Below, in pieces: positions 35,447 through 44,284 of a stretch of DNA of 44,410 bases (position 1 is its first letter; every line of letters starts with the position of its first letter). Made by a program: the position numbers and the translations under genes. The notes under the pieces are model-generated. The model was given only the letters and a program-made list of their open reading frames with translations, did not search any database and was not told the DNA's origin. The DNA is from an uncultured Pseudomonadota bacterium (GTDB taxonomy: Bacteria; Pseudomonadota; Gammaproteobacteria; Competibacterales; Competibacteraceae): NCBI GenBank assembly GCA_903844665.1, contig CAIMUS010000269.1, positions 1 to 44,410 of the forward strand, given 5' to 3'.

Positions 35447-36343
35447 ATGAAATTTCAATCCTTGATTCGTTTTGACTGGGCCATGAAAACCTTGTTGCGG
35501 GACAAGGCCAATTTCGACGTGCTGGAAGGTTTTCTGACTGCGCTGCTCAACGAGCCGATTAAAATCGAGGAGTTGTTGGAAAGCGAAAGTAACCCGGAGG
35601 ATGGCAGCGATAAATTCAACCGGGTGGATTTGCTGGTGCGGGATAGTGCGGGCCGGCGGGTCATCGTCGAGATTCAGAATCAGCGGGAGGCGGATTATCT
35701 GGAGCGCCTGCTGTATGGCAGCGCGCGGGTGGTGGTGGACAGCCTGAAACTGGGGACGGACTACCGGGATGTGGTGAAGGTCATCTCGGTGAGCATTCTC
35801 TATTTCAATTTGGGCAGCGGCGATGATTATGTGTATTACGGCACCACCGAATTCCGGGGCTTGCATACCGGCCATCCGCTGGTGGTGAGGAGAAAGGTGG
35901 AAAGTCCCGATCGGGTGATCGGTTATCGCCCCAAGAATATCTTTCCCGAATACTATCTGATCAATGTCGAGCGGTTTCAGGATGTGATCGCCGCGCCGCT
36001 GGATGAGTGGATTTATCTGTTCAAGCACAGTGAGACGCCGCCTGATTACCAGGCGCCAGGAATGGCGGAGGCGGAACAAAAATTGACGGTGATGCGGATG
36101 ACACCGGAGGAGCGCCGCCGTTATGAGCGCTATATCACCAATCTGGTGATTGAAAAGGACGTGATTGAAACGACATGGGAAGATGGTCTTGCTCAAGGAC
36201 GTTCACAAGGACGTTTGGAGGAGCGGCGCGAGATCGCGTTGCGCTTGCAGGCTACCGGTTGGACCGTGGAACAGATCGGTGAGTTTTTCGGCCAGCCCAT
36301 TGACGATGTGCGTCAGTGGTTGAACGAGATACCTTCATCCTGA
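35447..36343 (+). CDS. Rpn family recombination-promoting nuclease (PD-(D/E)XK)
   Basis: 298 residues. The N-terminal 'FDWAMKTLLRDKANFDVLEG' and the nuclease core 'DKFNRVDLLVRD...VIVEIQNQREADYLERLLYG' (Asp, Glu-x-Gln instead of E-x-K) are typical of this transposase-like nuclease family; E. coli RpnA-E members promote recA-independent recombination. The C-terminal third is helical with 'AQGRSQGRLEERREIALRL' and a short helix-turn-helix-like end ('WTVEQIGEFFGQPIDDVRQW'). CTGGAGA precedes the ATG. Flanked on both sides by repeats. Confidence 0.88.
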   Translation: MKFQSLIRFDWAMKTLLRDKANFDVLEGFLTALLNEPIKIEELLESESNPEDGSDKFNRVDLLVRDSAGRRVIVEIQNQREADYLERLLYGSARVVVDSLKLGTDYRDVVKVISVSILYFNLGSGDDYVYYGTTEFRGLHTGHPLVVRRKVESPDRVIGYRPKNIFPEYYLINVERFQDVIAAPLDEWIYLFKHSETPPDYQAPGMAEAEQKLTVMRMTPEERRRYERYITNLVIEKDVIETTWEDGLAQGRSQGRLEERREIALRLQATGWTVEQIGEFFGQPIDDVRQWLNEIPSS

Positions 36344-36490
36344 TTGCCGGCGAGGACGCCGGCGCTCCCAGGAACGGGCAACGATACCTCACAGTTTTAA
36401 TTGCCCCCCTCGTCCTTTGTGTGGTAGCGATAGAAAGCGAGGTGTTAGAATGGAGTATGTCTCTCTTACACAGCAGTACGTTCGCCAGTC

Positions 36491-36922
36491 ATGAAATCGG
36501 CTGATTACCCCCCAACTGGTATTGCCCGGCTGAAGCGCTGGTGGCTTCATAGGCTGATCGTGCTGCTGTTGGTGCCGGCACTGTCCCTGCAAGCGCTGGC
36601 GTCTGCCGCACCAATGGTGTTGTTTCCGTGTGGTCATCAAACCATGGCTGGTACGGCCGATTTTGACTGCCACGCCCATCCCGAGAACTCAGCCAGCGCC
36701 GCCGGGGGATACCGCCAGGCGGCTCCTCACCAGCATTCCCCAGCTCACCAGAATGATCATGGGCTGGCCGATGATTGCAGTTGCGTCTGGTGCGTTGCCT
36801 GTCCAATCCCAATGATAGGCCCATTGCTGCTCGTCGCCGGGAGCGCCCCCTGCTACACAATGGTTGCTCCACATTTCTTTTACCATTTCTCCGATCAACC
36901 CCAACCCCCTCCCCGCAGTTAA
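36491..36922 (+). CDS. Exported Cys/His-rich small protein upstream of cusCBA
   Basis: 143 residues. A hydrophobic signal segment ('LIVLLLVPALSLQALASAAP') is followed by 'CGHQTMAGTADFDCHAH', a His-rich stretch 'APHQHSPAHQNDHG' and 'CSCVWCVACPIP', then a second hydrophobic segment. The Cys, His and Met content and the position 92 bases before cusC suggest periplasmic metal binding, as for small proteins often found beside copper efflux genes. I cannot assign a family. No clear Shine-Dalgarno is visible. Confidence 0.6.
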   Translation: MKSADYPPTGIARLKRWWLHRLIVLLLVPALSLQALASAAPMVLFPCGHQTMAGTADFDCHAHPENSASAAGGYRQAAPHQHSPAHQNDHGLADDCSCVWCVACPIPMIGPLLLVAGSAPCYTMVAPHFFYHFSDQPQPPPRS

Positions 36923-37014
36923 TTCCCCCTTTGTTGTCAATCTATGCCGGCTTGGCGCCTTGGCGCGCCTTGGCTGGCGTCATTCCGTTGTCTTCATATT
37001 CAGGGGAATAGGCT

Positions 37015-38292
37015 ATGCACTTAGGAAGAAATCGATGGCTGGCCGGCATCCAGTTGGTATTGCTGGTCTTACCCGCTTTTGTCCAGGCCGCCGGTTCCGC
37101 CAAGGAGGCCGAACCGCCACTGGGCGCCACGGTGCAGGGATTGCTGGCCTGGGCGGAGCAGCACAATCCCGAGCTGACCGCCATGCAATACGAAACCGAG
37201 GCCGCCGAAGCGCGGGTACAACCCGCCGGCGCCCTGCCCGATCCGACGTTCCGGGTGGAATGGCAGGACCTCTCTCGGAATAACTCCAGCCTGGTGCCAG
37301 GAGAGGCGGAATCGATCAAGTACACGGTCGCACAGACGCTGCCGTTTTGGGGCAAGCGTGAACTCAAGCAGGAAGTCGCCACGGCGGAGGTGGAGCAGAC
37401 GCAAGCCCGCCGCCGCGCCACAGCGGCCGAGCTGCGCGCCAATATCAAGACCGCGTTTGCCCAGTATTACCAGGCCTGGCGGGCGGCGACCCTGACGAAC
37501 GAGATGCAACTGCTGTTGCGGGAAATGGAGAACCTGGCGCGGACCCGCTACGCCAACGGCCTGGCCCCGCAGCAGGATACGCTTAAGGCCCAGACGGAAC
37601 AGACGGCGTTGCGAACCAGCCGGATCACCTGGGAAGCGGAGCAGCGCCAAGCCCGCGCCCGCCTCAACGCCTTACTAGGCCGCCCGACCACGGCGCCGCT
37701 GGCGGAGCCGCGCGCCCTGCCGGATCTACCCCGCCCCGCCGAACTGGCCGGCCTGGAACAGCGGGTCTGGCAAAGCAATCCGACGCTGCTGGCCCAGTCG
37801 GCCCAGATCACGGCCGCCGAACAGACCCGGCGCCTGACCGAGAAAAATCGCTATCCCGACCTGAACGTGGGCGTGTCTCCGATCCAGCGTAAGGGCGAAT
37901 TCGACCGGTGGGAATTGATGCTGGAAGTCAACATTCCCCTGCAGCAGGAAACCCGCCGCTCCCAGGAACGTGAGGCCGCGGCTATGCTGGCGGCGGCCCA
38001 GATCCGGCAGGAAGCCAACGCCAATCAGGTGTTGGGCTCTCTCCAGGAAGCGCTGGCTGGCCTGGACTCCGCCAACCGGCAAATCCAGTTGTTGAAGACC
38101 AGCCTGCTGCCCCAGGCCGAACTCAGCCTGCAATCGGCGCTGGTCAACTATCAGACCGGCAGAATCGACTTCACCACCGCCCTGGATGCCCAACGGCAGA
38201 TTCGCCAGACGCGGCTGGATTATCTTAAAGCCCAGGTGGAACAGCAGATCCGTCTGGCCGAAATCGAACGGCTGGTGGGAGCACCCTTATGA
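37015..38292 (+). CDS. cusC: Outer-membrane factor of heavy-metal RND efflux (CusC-like, TolC family)
   Basis: 425 residues. Signal peptide ('LVLLVLPAFVQAAG'), then two TolC-type repeats with long helices: 'LLAWAEQHNPELTAMQYETE' begins the first, 'RVWQSNPTLLAQSAQITAAE' the second; 'GALPDPTFRVEW' and 'QTLPFWGKRELKQEVA' are characteristic of metal-efflux OMFs. It forms the exit duct for CusBA. AGGGGAAT precedes the ATG. No lipobox Cys is seen, unlike E. coli CusC. Confidence 0.9.
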   Translation: MHLGRNRWLAGIQLVLLVLPAFVQAAGSAKEAEPPLGATVQGLLAWAEQHNPELTAMQYETEAAEARVQPAGALPDPTFRVEWQDLSRNNSSLVPGEAESIKYTVAQTLPFWGKRELKQEVATAEVEQTQARRRATAAELRANIKTAFAQYYQAWRAATLTNEMQLLLREMENLARTRYANGLAPQQDTLKAQTEQTALRTSRITWEAEQRQARARLNALLGRPTTAPLAEPRALPDLPRPAELAGLEQRVWQSNPTLLAQSAQITAAEQTRRLTEKNRYPDLNVGVSPIQRKGEFDRWELMLEVNIPLQQETRRSQEREAAAMLAAAQIRQEANANQVLGSLQEALAGLDSANRQIQLLKTSLLPQAELSLQSALVNYQTGRIDFTTALDAQRQIRQTRLDYLKAQVEQQIRLAEIERLVGAPL

Positions 38293-39590
38293 AACGCTTA
38301 ACCTTGATTGCAATTCTGGCGTTAGTGGTTCTCGGCGGCTTCGGCTGGAATGCCCCGGTCACGGCTCAGCAACCTTCCAAGGGCAAAATTCTCTACTACC
38401 GCAACGCGATGGGTCTGCCCGATACCTCCCCCGTGCCCAAAAAAGATCAGATGGGAATGGACTATATCCCGGTCTACGAAGGCGAGGAACCCCAGGGCAA
38501 CCAAGTCAGCATCAGTCCGGAGAAGGTGCAGAAACTGGGCGTAAGGACCGAAGCCGCCAGCAGACGCACCCTCACCCGGCCGGTCCGGTTGGTGGGCACG
38601 GTGCAGGTGGATGAGCGCCGACTGTATACGGTGGCGCCTCGCTTCGAGGGCTGGATCCGGCAGCTTTATGTCAACGCCACCGGCCATACGGTGAAACGTG
38701 GCGAACCGCTGATGGATGTCTACAGCCCGGAACTGGTATCCGCCCAGCAGGAATACCTTATCGCGCTGGGAGGTCAGCGCGCCCTGCGGGAAAGCGACGC
38801 CCAGATTCAGGCCGGCATGGAGCAACTGGCCGAAGCCGCGCTGCAACGGCTGCGCAACTGGGAGGTTCCCGAAGATGAATTGCAGCGCCTGCGGCAGGAA
38901 GGGCAGGCCCGGCAACTGTTGACCCTGCGCGCCCCCGTGACCGGCGTGGTGCTGGAGAAAGCTGCGGTGCAGGGGATGCGATTCATGCCGGGCGAGGCCC
39001 TCTACCGAATCGCCGATCTGGCGTCGCTGTGGGTATTGGCCGATGTCTTCGAGCAGGACCTCGGCCTGGTCCATTCGGGCCAGAAGGTCAACGTCACCGT
39101 CAACGCCTATCCGGGCAAGGTGTTCAGCGGCAAGGTGGATTTTATCTATCCGGTGATGAACCCGCAGACCCGGACCGCCCGGGTCCATATCGACCTGCCC
39201 AATCCCAACGGTTTGCTGAAGCCGTCCATGTACGCCAGCGTGGAACTGGCCGCCGGCCAGGGCGGCGCTCCGATGGTGACCATTCCCACCTCGGCGGTGA
39301 TCGACAGCGGCGCCCGCCAACTGGTGCTCATCGACAAGGGCGAGGGCCGTTACGAGCCGCGGCCGGTCAAACTGGGCGTGCAAGGCGATGACTATGTCCA
39401 GGTGCTGGAAGGCGTCAAGGCCGGCGAGCCGGTGGTGGTCAGCGCCAATTTTCTGATCGACGCCGAGAGCAATCTCAAGGCGGCGTTGGGCAGCTTCGGC
39501 GTTCCTGCCGCCGAGCCGGCGCCCGCACCGCCGGGTGGCCATGCCGGCCATGGCGCCGGATCGCCGACCATGATGCCCAAGGGACAGTGA
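38289..39590 (+). CDS. cusB: Periplasmic adaptor of heavy-metal RND efflux (CusB-like)
   Basis: 433 residues. Signal peptide; a heavy-metal-binding domain 'ILYYRNAMGLPDTSPVPKKD' and 'QMGMDYIPVY'; then barrel-sandwich hybrid ('VAPRFEGWIRQLYVNATGHT'), helical hairpin, and beta-barrel ('SLWVLADVFEQDLGLVHSGQ', 'GKVDFIYPVMNPQTRTARVH'). The C-terminus is His/Met-rich ('GGHAGHGAGSPTMM'). Bridges CusA and CusC and delivers metal. Starts by ATGA overlap with cusC and is followed by cusA after 1 base. Confidence 0.92.
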   Translation: MKRLTLIAILALVVLGGFGWNAPVTAQQPSKGKILYYRNAMGLPDTSPVPKKDQMGMDYIPVYEGEEPQGNQVSISPEKVQKLGVRTEAASRRTLTRPVRLVGTVQVDERRLYTVAPRFEGWIRQLYVNATGHTVKRGEPLMDVYSPELVSAQQEYLIALGGQRALRESDAQIQAGMEQLAEAALQRLRNWEVPEDELQRLRQEGQARQLLTLRAPVTGVVLEKAAVQGMRFMPGEALYRIADLASLWVLADVFEQDLGLVHSGQKVNVTVNAYPGKVFSGKVDFIYPVMNPQTRTARVHIDLPNPNGLLKPSMYASVELAAGQGGAPMVTIPTSAVIDSGARQLVLIDKGEGRYEPRPVKLGVQGDDYVQVLEGVKAGEPVVVSANFLIDAESNLKAALGSFGVPAAEPAPAPPGGHAGHGAGSPTMMPKGQ

Positions 39591-39591
39591 A

Positions 39592-42500
39592 ATGCTAAGC
39601 CGACTGATCGAAGCCTCCGCCCGCAATATCTTCCTGGTGCTGCTGGCTACGGTAGTTATCATCGCCGGCGGCATCTACGCCGTCTACCATACCCCCCTGG
39701 ACGCCCTGCCCGATCTGTCGGATGTCCAGGTGATCATCTATACCGACTATCCGGGCCAGTCTCCCCAGGTGGTCGAGGATCAGGTGACCTATCCGCTGAG
39801 CACGGCCATGCTAAGCGTCCCCAAGTCCAAGGTGGTCAGAGGCTTTTCCTTCTTCGGCGCCTCGTTCGTTTACGTGATTTTCGAGGACGGCACCGACCTC
39901 TACTGGGCACGCTCGCGGGTATTGGAATACCTTAACTTCGCCGCCGGCCGGCTGCCGCGCGGGGTGACTCCATCGCTGGGACCGGACGCCACCGGCGTCG
40001 GCTGGGTCTATCAATATGTGGTGCTGGGGGCGCAGCGCACCCTGGCGGAACTGCGCACCTTGCAGGACTGGTTCATCCGCTATCAGCTCGCCAAAGCCCA
40101 GGGTATCGCCGAAGTGGCCAGCGTCGGCGGCTTCGTCCAGCAGTATCAGGTGATCGTTGACCCCCGCAAGTTGCAATCTTACGGCATTCCCCTGTCCCGA
40201 CTCGGCGAGGTGATCAGCGCCAGCAACCGTGACGTCGGTGGGCGGGTGGTGGAACTGGCCGAGACCGAGTATATGGTGCGCGGCAAGGGCTATCTGCGCG
40301 GTACGGCCGATCTGGAGCAACTGGTGCTCAAGGCCGAAGGCGGGGTGCCGATCCTGCTGCGGGACGTGGCGCGGGTGGAACTGGGACCGGACGAGCGGCG
40401 GGGCCTGACCGAACTCAACGGCGAGGGTGAGGTGGTCAGCGGCATCGCCATCGCCCGCTACGGCCAGAACGCGCTGGACGCCATCCATAACATCAAGGAC
40501 AAGCTGGCCGAAATCGCCAGCGGTCTGCCGGAGGGAGTATCGATCCAGGCGGTCTACGACCGTTCCGATCTGATTTACCGCGCCATCCGTAACCTGTCCC
40601 GTACCCTGCTCGAAGAGAGCCTGGTGGTCGCCCTGGTGTGCGTGCTGTTCCTGTTCCACGTGCGCAGCGCTTTGGTGGCGATCCTGATGCTGCCGGTGGG
40701 CGTCTTGATCGCCTTTATGGTGATGTACAGCCTGGGGATCAACTCCAACATCATGAGCCTGGGGGGTATCGCCATCGCCATCGGCGCCATGGTGGACGCC
40801 GCCATCGTCATGATCGAGAACGCCCACAAGCGCCTGGAACGGGCGGAACCCGGCCAGTCCCGGCTGGATATCCTGATAGCGGCAGCCCAGGAAGTCGGAC
40901 CGGCGCTGTTTTTCAGCCTGTTGATCATCACCGTCTCCTTTCTGCCGGTATTCAGCCTGGAGGCCCAGGAAGGGCGGCTGTTCAAGCCACTGGCCTATAC
41001 CAAGACCTTCGCCATGGCAGGCGCCGCGCTATTATCGGTGACCCTCGTGCCGGCGCTGATGGTGCTGTTCATCCGGGGCCGCATTTTGCCGGAGCATAAG
41101 AACCCGCTGAATCGCTTTCTCATCTGGATCTATCGTCCCATCATCGCCGCCGTCCTGCGCTGGAAGAAGCTGACCCTTCTGGCCGCGCTGGCGGTATTGG
41201 CGCTCTCCGTGATTCCGGCCAGCCGGCTGGGCAGCGAGTTCATGCCGACGCTAAACGAAGGCACGCTGTTCTATATGCCCGCCACCCTGCCGGGTCTGTC
41301 GATCACCAAGGCCGCCGAGCTATTGCAGCTTCAGGACCGGATCATCAAAAGCTTCCCCGAAGTGGAATCGGTCTACGGCAAGGCCGGACGGGCCGCCACC
41401 GCCACCGATCCGGCGCCGCTGGAGATGTTCGAGACCGTGATCGATCTGAAACCGGAAGAACAATGGCGGTCCGGCATGACCATCGACAAACTCATTGCCG
41501 AGATGGATCAGGCATTGCAATTGCCCGGCATCAGCAATGCCTGGACCATGCCGATCAAGGCGCGCATCGATATGCTGTCCACCGGTATCCGCACTCCCAT
41601 CGGCATCAAGGTATTCGGCAAGGAGCTGGAGGAAATGGAGCGGCTGGCCAGGGACATCGAGGCGGTGGTGAAGACCGTGCCCGGCACCACCAGCGCTTAC
41701 GCCGAGCGAATCACCGGTGGCTACTATCTGAACATCGAACCCGATCGCGCCGCCCTGGCCCGCTATGGCCTGACGGTGGGGGAGTTGCAGGAAGTCATCG
41801 GCACCGCTTTGGGCGGCGAGCTGGTCACCACCACGGTGGAAGGTCGCGAGCGCTTCGGCGTCAGCGTGCGCTATCCCCGCGACCTGCGTTCCGATCCTCA
41901 GGCCATCGCCACTCAGGTGCTGGTGCCAATCCCTACCGGGACGATATTTCCCCAGGGACCGCTGGCCAGGATGGGTTTCGGCCAGGAGCCGAATCGTTCG
42001 GATTCCGCCGGCGGTACGATGATTCCCCTGGGACAGTTGGCCAAAATCAGCCTGAGCCAGGGTCCGCCCGGCATCCGCACCGAAAATGCCCTGTTGTCGG
42101 CTTATATCTTCGTCGATATCCGCGACCGCGATATCGGCGGCTATGTCGCCGCCGCCCAACAAGCGGTACGGGAGCGGGTCCAGTTCAAGCCTGGCTATTT
42201 CATCACCTGGAGCGGCCAGTTCGAGTATATGGAGCGGGCCAAGGAGCGGCTCAAGCTGGTGGCGCCGCTGACCCTGCTGATTATCTTCGTGCTGCTCTAT
42301 CTCAACTTCAAGCGTCTGACCGAGACCCTGATCGTGATGCTGTCGTTGCCGTTCGCGCTGGTGGGCGGTGTCTGGCTGATGGATCTGCTGGGCTATAACC
42401 TGAGCGTGGCGGTGGCCGTGGGCTTTATCGCGCTCGCCGGGGTGGCGGCGGAAACCGGGGTGATCATGCTGATCTACCTGGATCATGCGCTGGAGGCCAT

Positions 42501-42786
42501 CAAAGCGCGCCGGCGGGCGGCCAACGAACCGCTGACGCGGGCGGATATCCATGCCGCCGTGATGGAAGGCGCGGTGGAGCGGGTCCGGCCCAAGATGATG
42601 ACGGTGGTGGCCATCATGGCGGGACTGTTGCCGATCATGTGGAGCCATGGCGCCGGTTCCGAAGTCATGCGCCGCATCGCCGCGCCGATGGTGGGCGGGA
42701 TGATCTCCTCGACCGTATTGACCCTGGTGGTGATTCCGGCGATTTATGCCTTGGTTAAAGGGTGGGGATTGCGGCGGCAGTCGTAG
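39592..42786 (+). CDS. cusA: Heavy-metal RND pump CusA (Cu+/Ag+ type)
   Basis: 1064 residues, 12 transmembrane helices, proton-driven export of Cu(I)/Ag(I). The three periplasmic methionines that bind metal in E. coli CusA (573, 623, 672) have counterparts at Met562 ('TLFYMPATLPG'), Met612 ('PLEMFETVID') and Met661 ('ARIDMLSTGIR') with exactly the same spacing (50 and 49). TM4 'AIGAMVDAAIVMIENAHK' carries the proton-relay Asp (about 402) and is of CusA, not CzcA, type. Residues 784-808 (DNA 41941-42015) are an insertion not usual in the family, between 'VLVPIPTG' and 'TMIPLGQLAKI'. No CusF, CusRS or CueR gene is nearby. Confidence 0.93.
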   Translation: MLSRLIEASARNIFLVLLATVVIIAGGIYAVYHTPLDALPDLSDVQVIIYTDYPGQSPQVVEDQVTYPLSTAMLSVPKSKVVRGFSFFGASFVYVIFEDGTDLYWARSRVLEYLNFAAGRLPRGVTPSLGPDATGVGWVYQYVVLGAQRTLAELRTLQDWFIRYQLAKAQGIAEVASVGGFVQQYQVIVDPRKLQSYGIPLSRLGEVISASNRDVGGRVVELAETEYMVRGKGYLRGTADLEQLVLKAEGGVPILLRDVARVELGPDERRGLTELNGEGEVVSGIAIARYGQNALDAIHNIKDKLAEIASGLPEGVSIQAVYDRSDLIYRAIRNLSRTLLEESLVVALVCVLFLFHVRSALVAILMLPVGVLIAFMVMYSLGINSNIMSLGGIAIAIGAMVDAAIVMIENAHKRLERAEPGQSRLDILIAAAQEVGPALFFSLLIITVSFLPVFSLEAQEGRLFKPLAYTKTFAMAGAALLSVTLVPALMVLFIRGRILPEHKNPLNRFLIWIYRPIIAAVLRWKKLTLLAALAVLALSVIPASRLGSEFMPTLNEGTLFYMPATLPGLSITKAAELLQLQDRIIKSFPEVESVYGKAGRAATATDPAPLEMFETVIDLKPEEQWRSGMTIDKLIAEMDQALQLPGISNAWTMPIKARIDMLSTGIRTPIGIKVFGKELEEMERLARDIEAVVKTVPGTTSAYAERITGGYYLNIEPDRAALARYGLTVGELQEVIGTALGGELVTTTVEGRERFGVSVRYPRDLRSDPQAIATQVLVPIPTGTIFPQGPLARMGFGQEPNRSDSAGGTMIPLGQLAKISLSQGPPGIRTENALLSAYIFVDIRDRDIGGYVAAAQQAVRERVQFKPGYFITWSGQFEYMERAKERLKLVAPLTLLIIFVLLYLNFKRLTETLIVMLSLPFALVGGVWLMDLLGYNLSVAVAVGFIALAGVAAETGVIMLIYLDHALEAIKARRRAANEPLTRADIHAAVMEGAVERVRPKMMTVVAIMAGLLPIMWSHGAGSEVMRRIAAPMVGGMISSTVLTLVVIPAIYALVKGWGLRRQS

Positions 42787-43001
42787 TTTTCGGAATTTAC
42801 AGCCGTACCTGTCGGGTGGCTTGTCAACCATAACCGGAAGGTGTATAAACTTTTTTTACAGAGGGTGTCTTTACCAAGCTTAACCACAGTCAAAACAACC
42901 ACTTTTGACAACTTGGCCGGAATAGACGCCACATCTGGGGTAATTTGTGGCACCCGTTAGGGTGTCTATTTCAAGTTAGGCTTTTATTGGGAGAAAGTGT
43001 T

Positions 43002-43322
43002 TTGTCAGAATTACTTAAAAAATCAATTGAGACACTGAGTGCTGTCGTAAATGTCTCTACAGGGCTTGCCCATCCACTTGATGAATCACGAGCTAAAGAG
43101 CTTTTCAAAGCTCTGCATGCTGAAGGCGAACCGCTTACATACGACGCAATCAAAAAACTAGCCTTGGATAACCACTGGCCTGAACGACACGCTGACTCAC
43201 TCGCAGATCTGGCCCAGCGTATCGGTGCTGGTGGGTGTGTTGTTATCAAGCATCCTCGTGAGTGGGGAGAGCCAACTGTGGCTAGGCTCAAGGAAGAAAT
43301 TAATGGTGGCAAAAAAGACTAA
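43002..43322 (+). CDS. Small protein of unknown function
   Basis: 106 residues if started at TTG 43002 (GGGAGA 8 bases upstream): 'SELLKKSIETLSAVVNVSTG', 'LAHPLDESRAKELFKALHAE', 'HADSLADLAQRIGAGGCVVIKHPREWGEP'. Predicted mostly helical, acidic-basic mixed, with no signal or membrane segment. The first part recalls DUF1889/YoaC-like small proteins, but I am not sure of that. The 215-base gap after cusA has no other gene; it contains an AT-rich T7 run at 42851-42857. Confidence 0.6.
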   Translation: MSELLKKSIETLSAVVNVSTGLAHPLDESRAKELFKALHAEGEPLTYDAIKKLALDNHWPERHADSLADLAQRIGAGGCVVIKHPREWGEPTVARLKEEINGGKKD

Positions 43323-43343
43323 CAATGGTTAAAGCCAGCCAGC

Positions 43344-43431
43344 GTAGCCCGGATGGAGCGGAGCTTGCGAAGCGCAATCCGGGTTCCGCCCCAAACCCTG
43401 GATTCCGGCCTTCGGCCTGCATCCGGGCTAC
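43344..43431. repeat. REP-like element with 11-bp inverted ends
   Basis: GTAGCCCGGAT (43344-43354) and ATCCGGGCTAC (43421-43431) are perfect complements enclosing further GGATTCCGGCC/GGCC palindromes. Half of the same element lies at 44178-44215 and at 35171-35186. Confidence 0.7.
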
Positions 43432-43474
43432 CACTGGTGGTATTAAGCCATTCGCATAACAGATCTGTGCTGAG

Positions 43475-43774
43475 TTGCCTTACCGAATAGAGTATTCACC
43501 TGATGCTGAAGAACATCTACTGTTTTTAACCGCACGCCAGCGCGCAGTAGTGTTGGATACGGTGGATGAGCAATTGACGCATCAACCGACAGTGGAAACG
43601 AGAAACCGCAAGCCTATGCGTCCCAATCCTCTGGCGCCTTGGGAACTTCGGATTGGTAAGCTACGGGTTTACTACGACGTCGAGGAAGAACCTGAATGGG
43701 CAGTGTATGTCCGTGCGGTCGGCGTCAAGGAACGCAACCGCGTGCGTATCGCAGGTGAGGTATTTGAGCTATGA
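43475..43774 (+). CDS. RelE/ParE-type toxin
   Basis: 99 residues: 'YRIEYSPDAEEHLLFLTARQ' at the start, 'PWELRIGKLRVYYDVEEEPE' and 'VYVRAVGVKERNRVRIAGEV' at the end, the pattern of a RelE-superfamily fold (mRNA interferase or gyrase inhibitor). The start is a TTG at 43475 with a poor ribosome site; the frame has no better start. It precedes its antitoxin gene, with ATGA overlap, the reverse of the usual order. Confidence 0.85.
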   Translation: MPYRIEYSPDAEEHLLFLTARQRAVVLDTVDEQLTHQPTVETRNRKPMRPNPLAPWELRIGKLRVYYDVEEEPEWAVYVRAVGVKERNRVRIAGEVFEL

Positions 43775-44028
43775 AAGTGCTAGAGAAGGCAGATGCGACG
43801 GCTCCTTTGGCCGAGTACACTACTGACCTTGATAAGGAACCGGTCATCATTACGAGCAGCGGGAAACCAATTGCGGCCCTGGTGCCGCTGGATAACATGG
43901 ACTTAGAGACGGTGTCGCTGAGCACTAATCCTAAATTTCTTGAACTGATCGAGCGTTCACGCTCCCGTCATCGTGCACAGGGAGGCATTTCCAGCGATGA
44001 GATGCGGCGTAGGTTGGGATTACCGTGA
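43771..44028 (+). CDS. Phd/YefM-type antitoxin
   Basis: 85 residues: 'MKVLEKADATAPLAEYTTDL' and 'KEPVIITSSGKPIAALVPLD' form the Phd/YefM N-terminal DNA-binding domain; the C-terminal 'FLELIERSRSRHRAQGGIS' with 'EMRRRLGL' would bind the toxin. Overlaps the toxin gene by 4 bases. Confidence 0.88.
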   Translation: MKVLEKADATAPLAEYTTDLDKEPVIITSSGKPIAALVPLDNMDLETVSLSTNPKFLELIERSRSRHRAQGGISSDEMRRRLGLP

Positions 44029-44050
44029 AAATCCCCGTAGGTCGGGTTAG
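44020..44050. repeat. 31-bp direct repeat, copy 2
   Basis: Identical to 206-236. It begins inside the last codons of the Phd-type antitoxin gene, so that gene's final residues are encoded by the repeat. Confidence 0.6.
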
Positions 44051-44284
44051 GTGCGCCCTTCCGCCAAGCCTGGAGATAGCAGAAACTTGGCGGGCGTACC
44101 GTAACCCGACATGGGGGCCGATTTTCATCGCCGGGGGTGCTTCTTTCTGAAAAGCATGACCAGTTAGGCAAGCCGGCGTAGCCCGGATGGAGCGAAGCGG
44201 AATCCGGAATCCGGGATCAACAACAAAAGCTTGCATATCTGGCGAGAATGTAAAAGTGTGTAGAATGCTCTTGGAGGTAAATCA

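Noticed and set aside
39592-42786. Assignment as a CzcA (Co/Zn/Cd) pump
   Set aside because: TM4 reads AIGAMVDAAIVMIEN and the Met triad is present, both of the Cu/Ag type.
44100-44284. Possible gene between the Phd-type antitoxin and the last partial gene
   Set aside because: The stretch consists of repeat halves (44178-44215 REP-like) without a credible frame.
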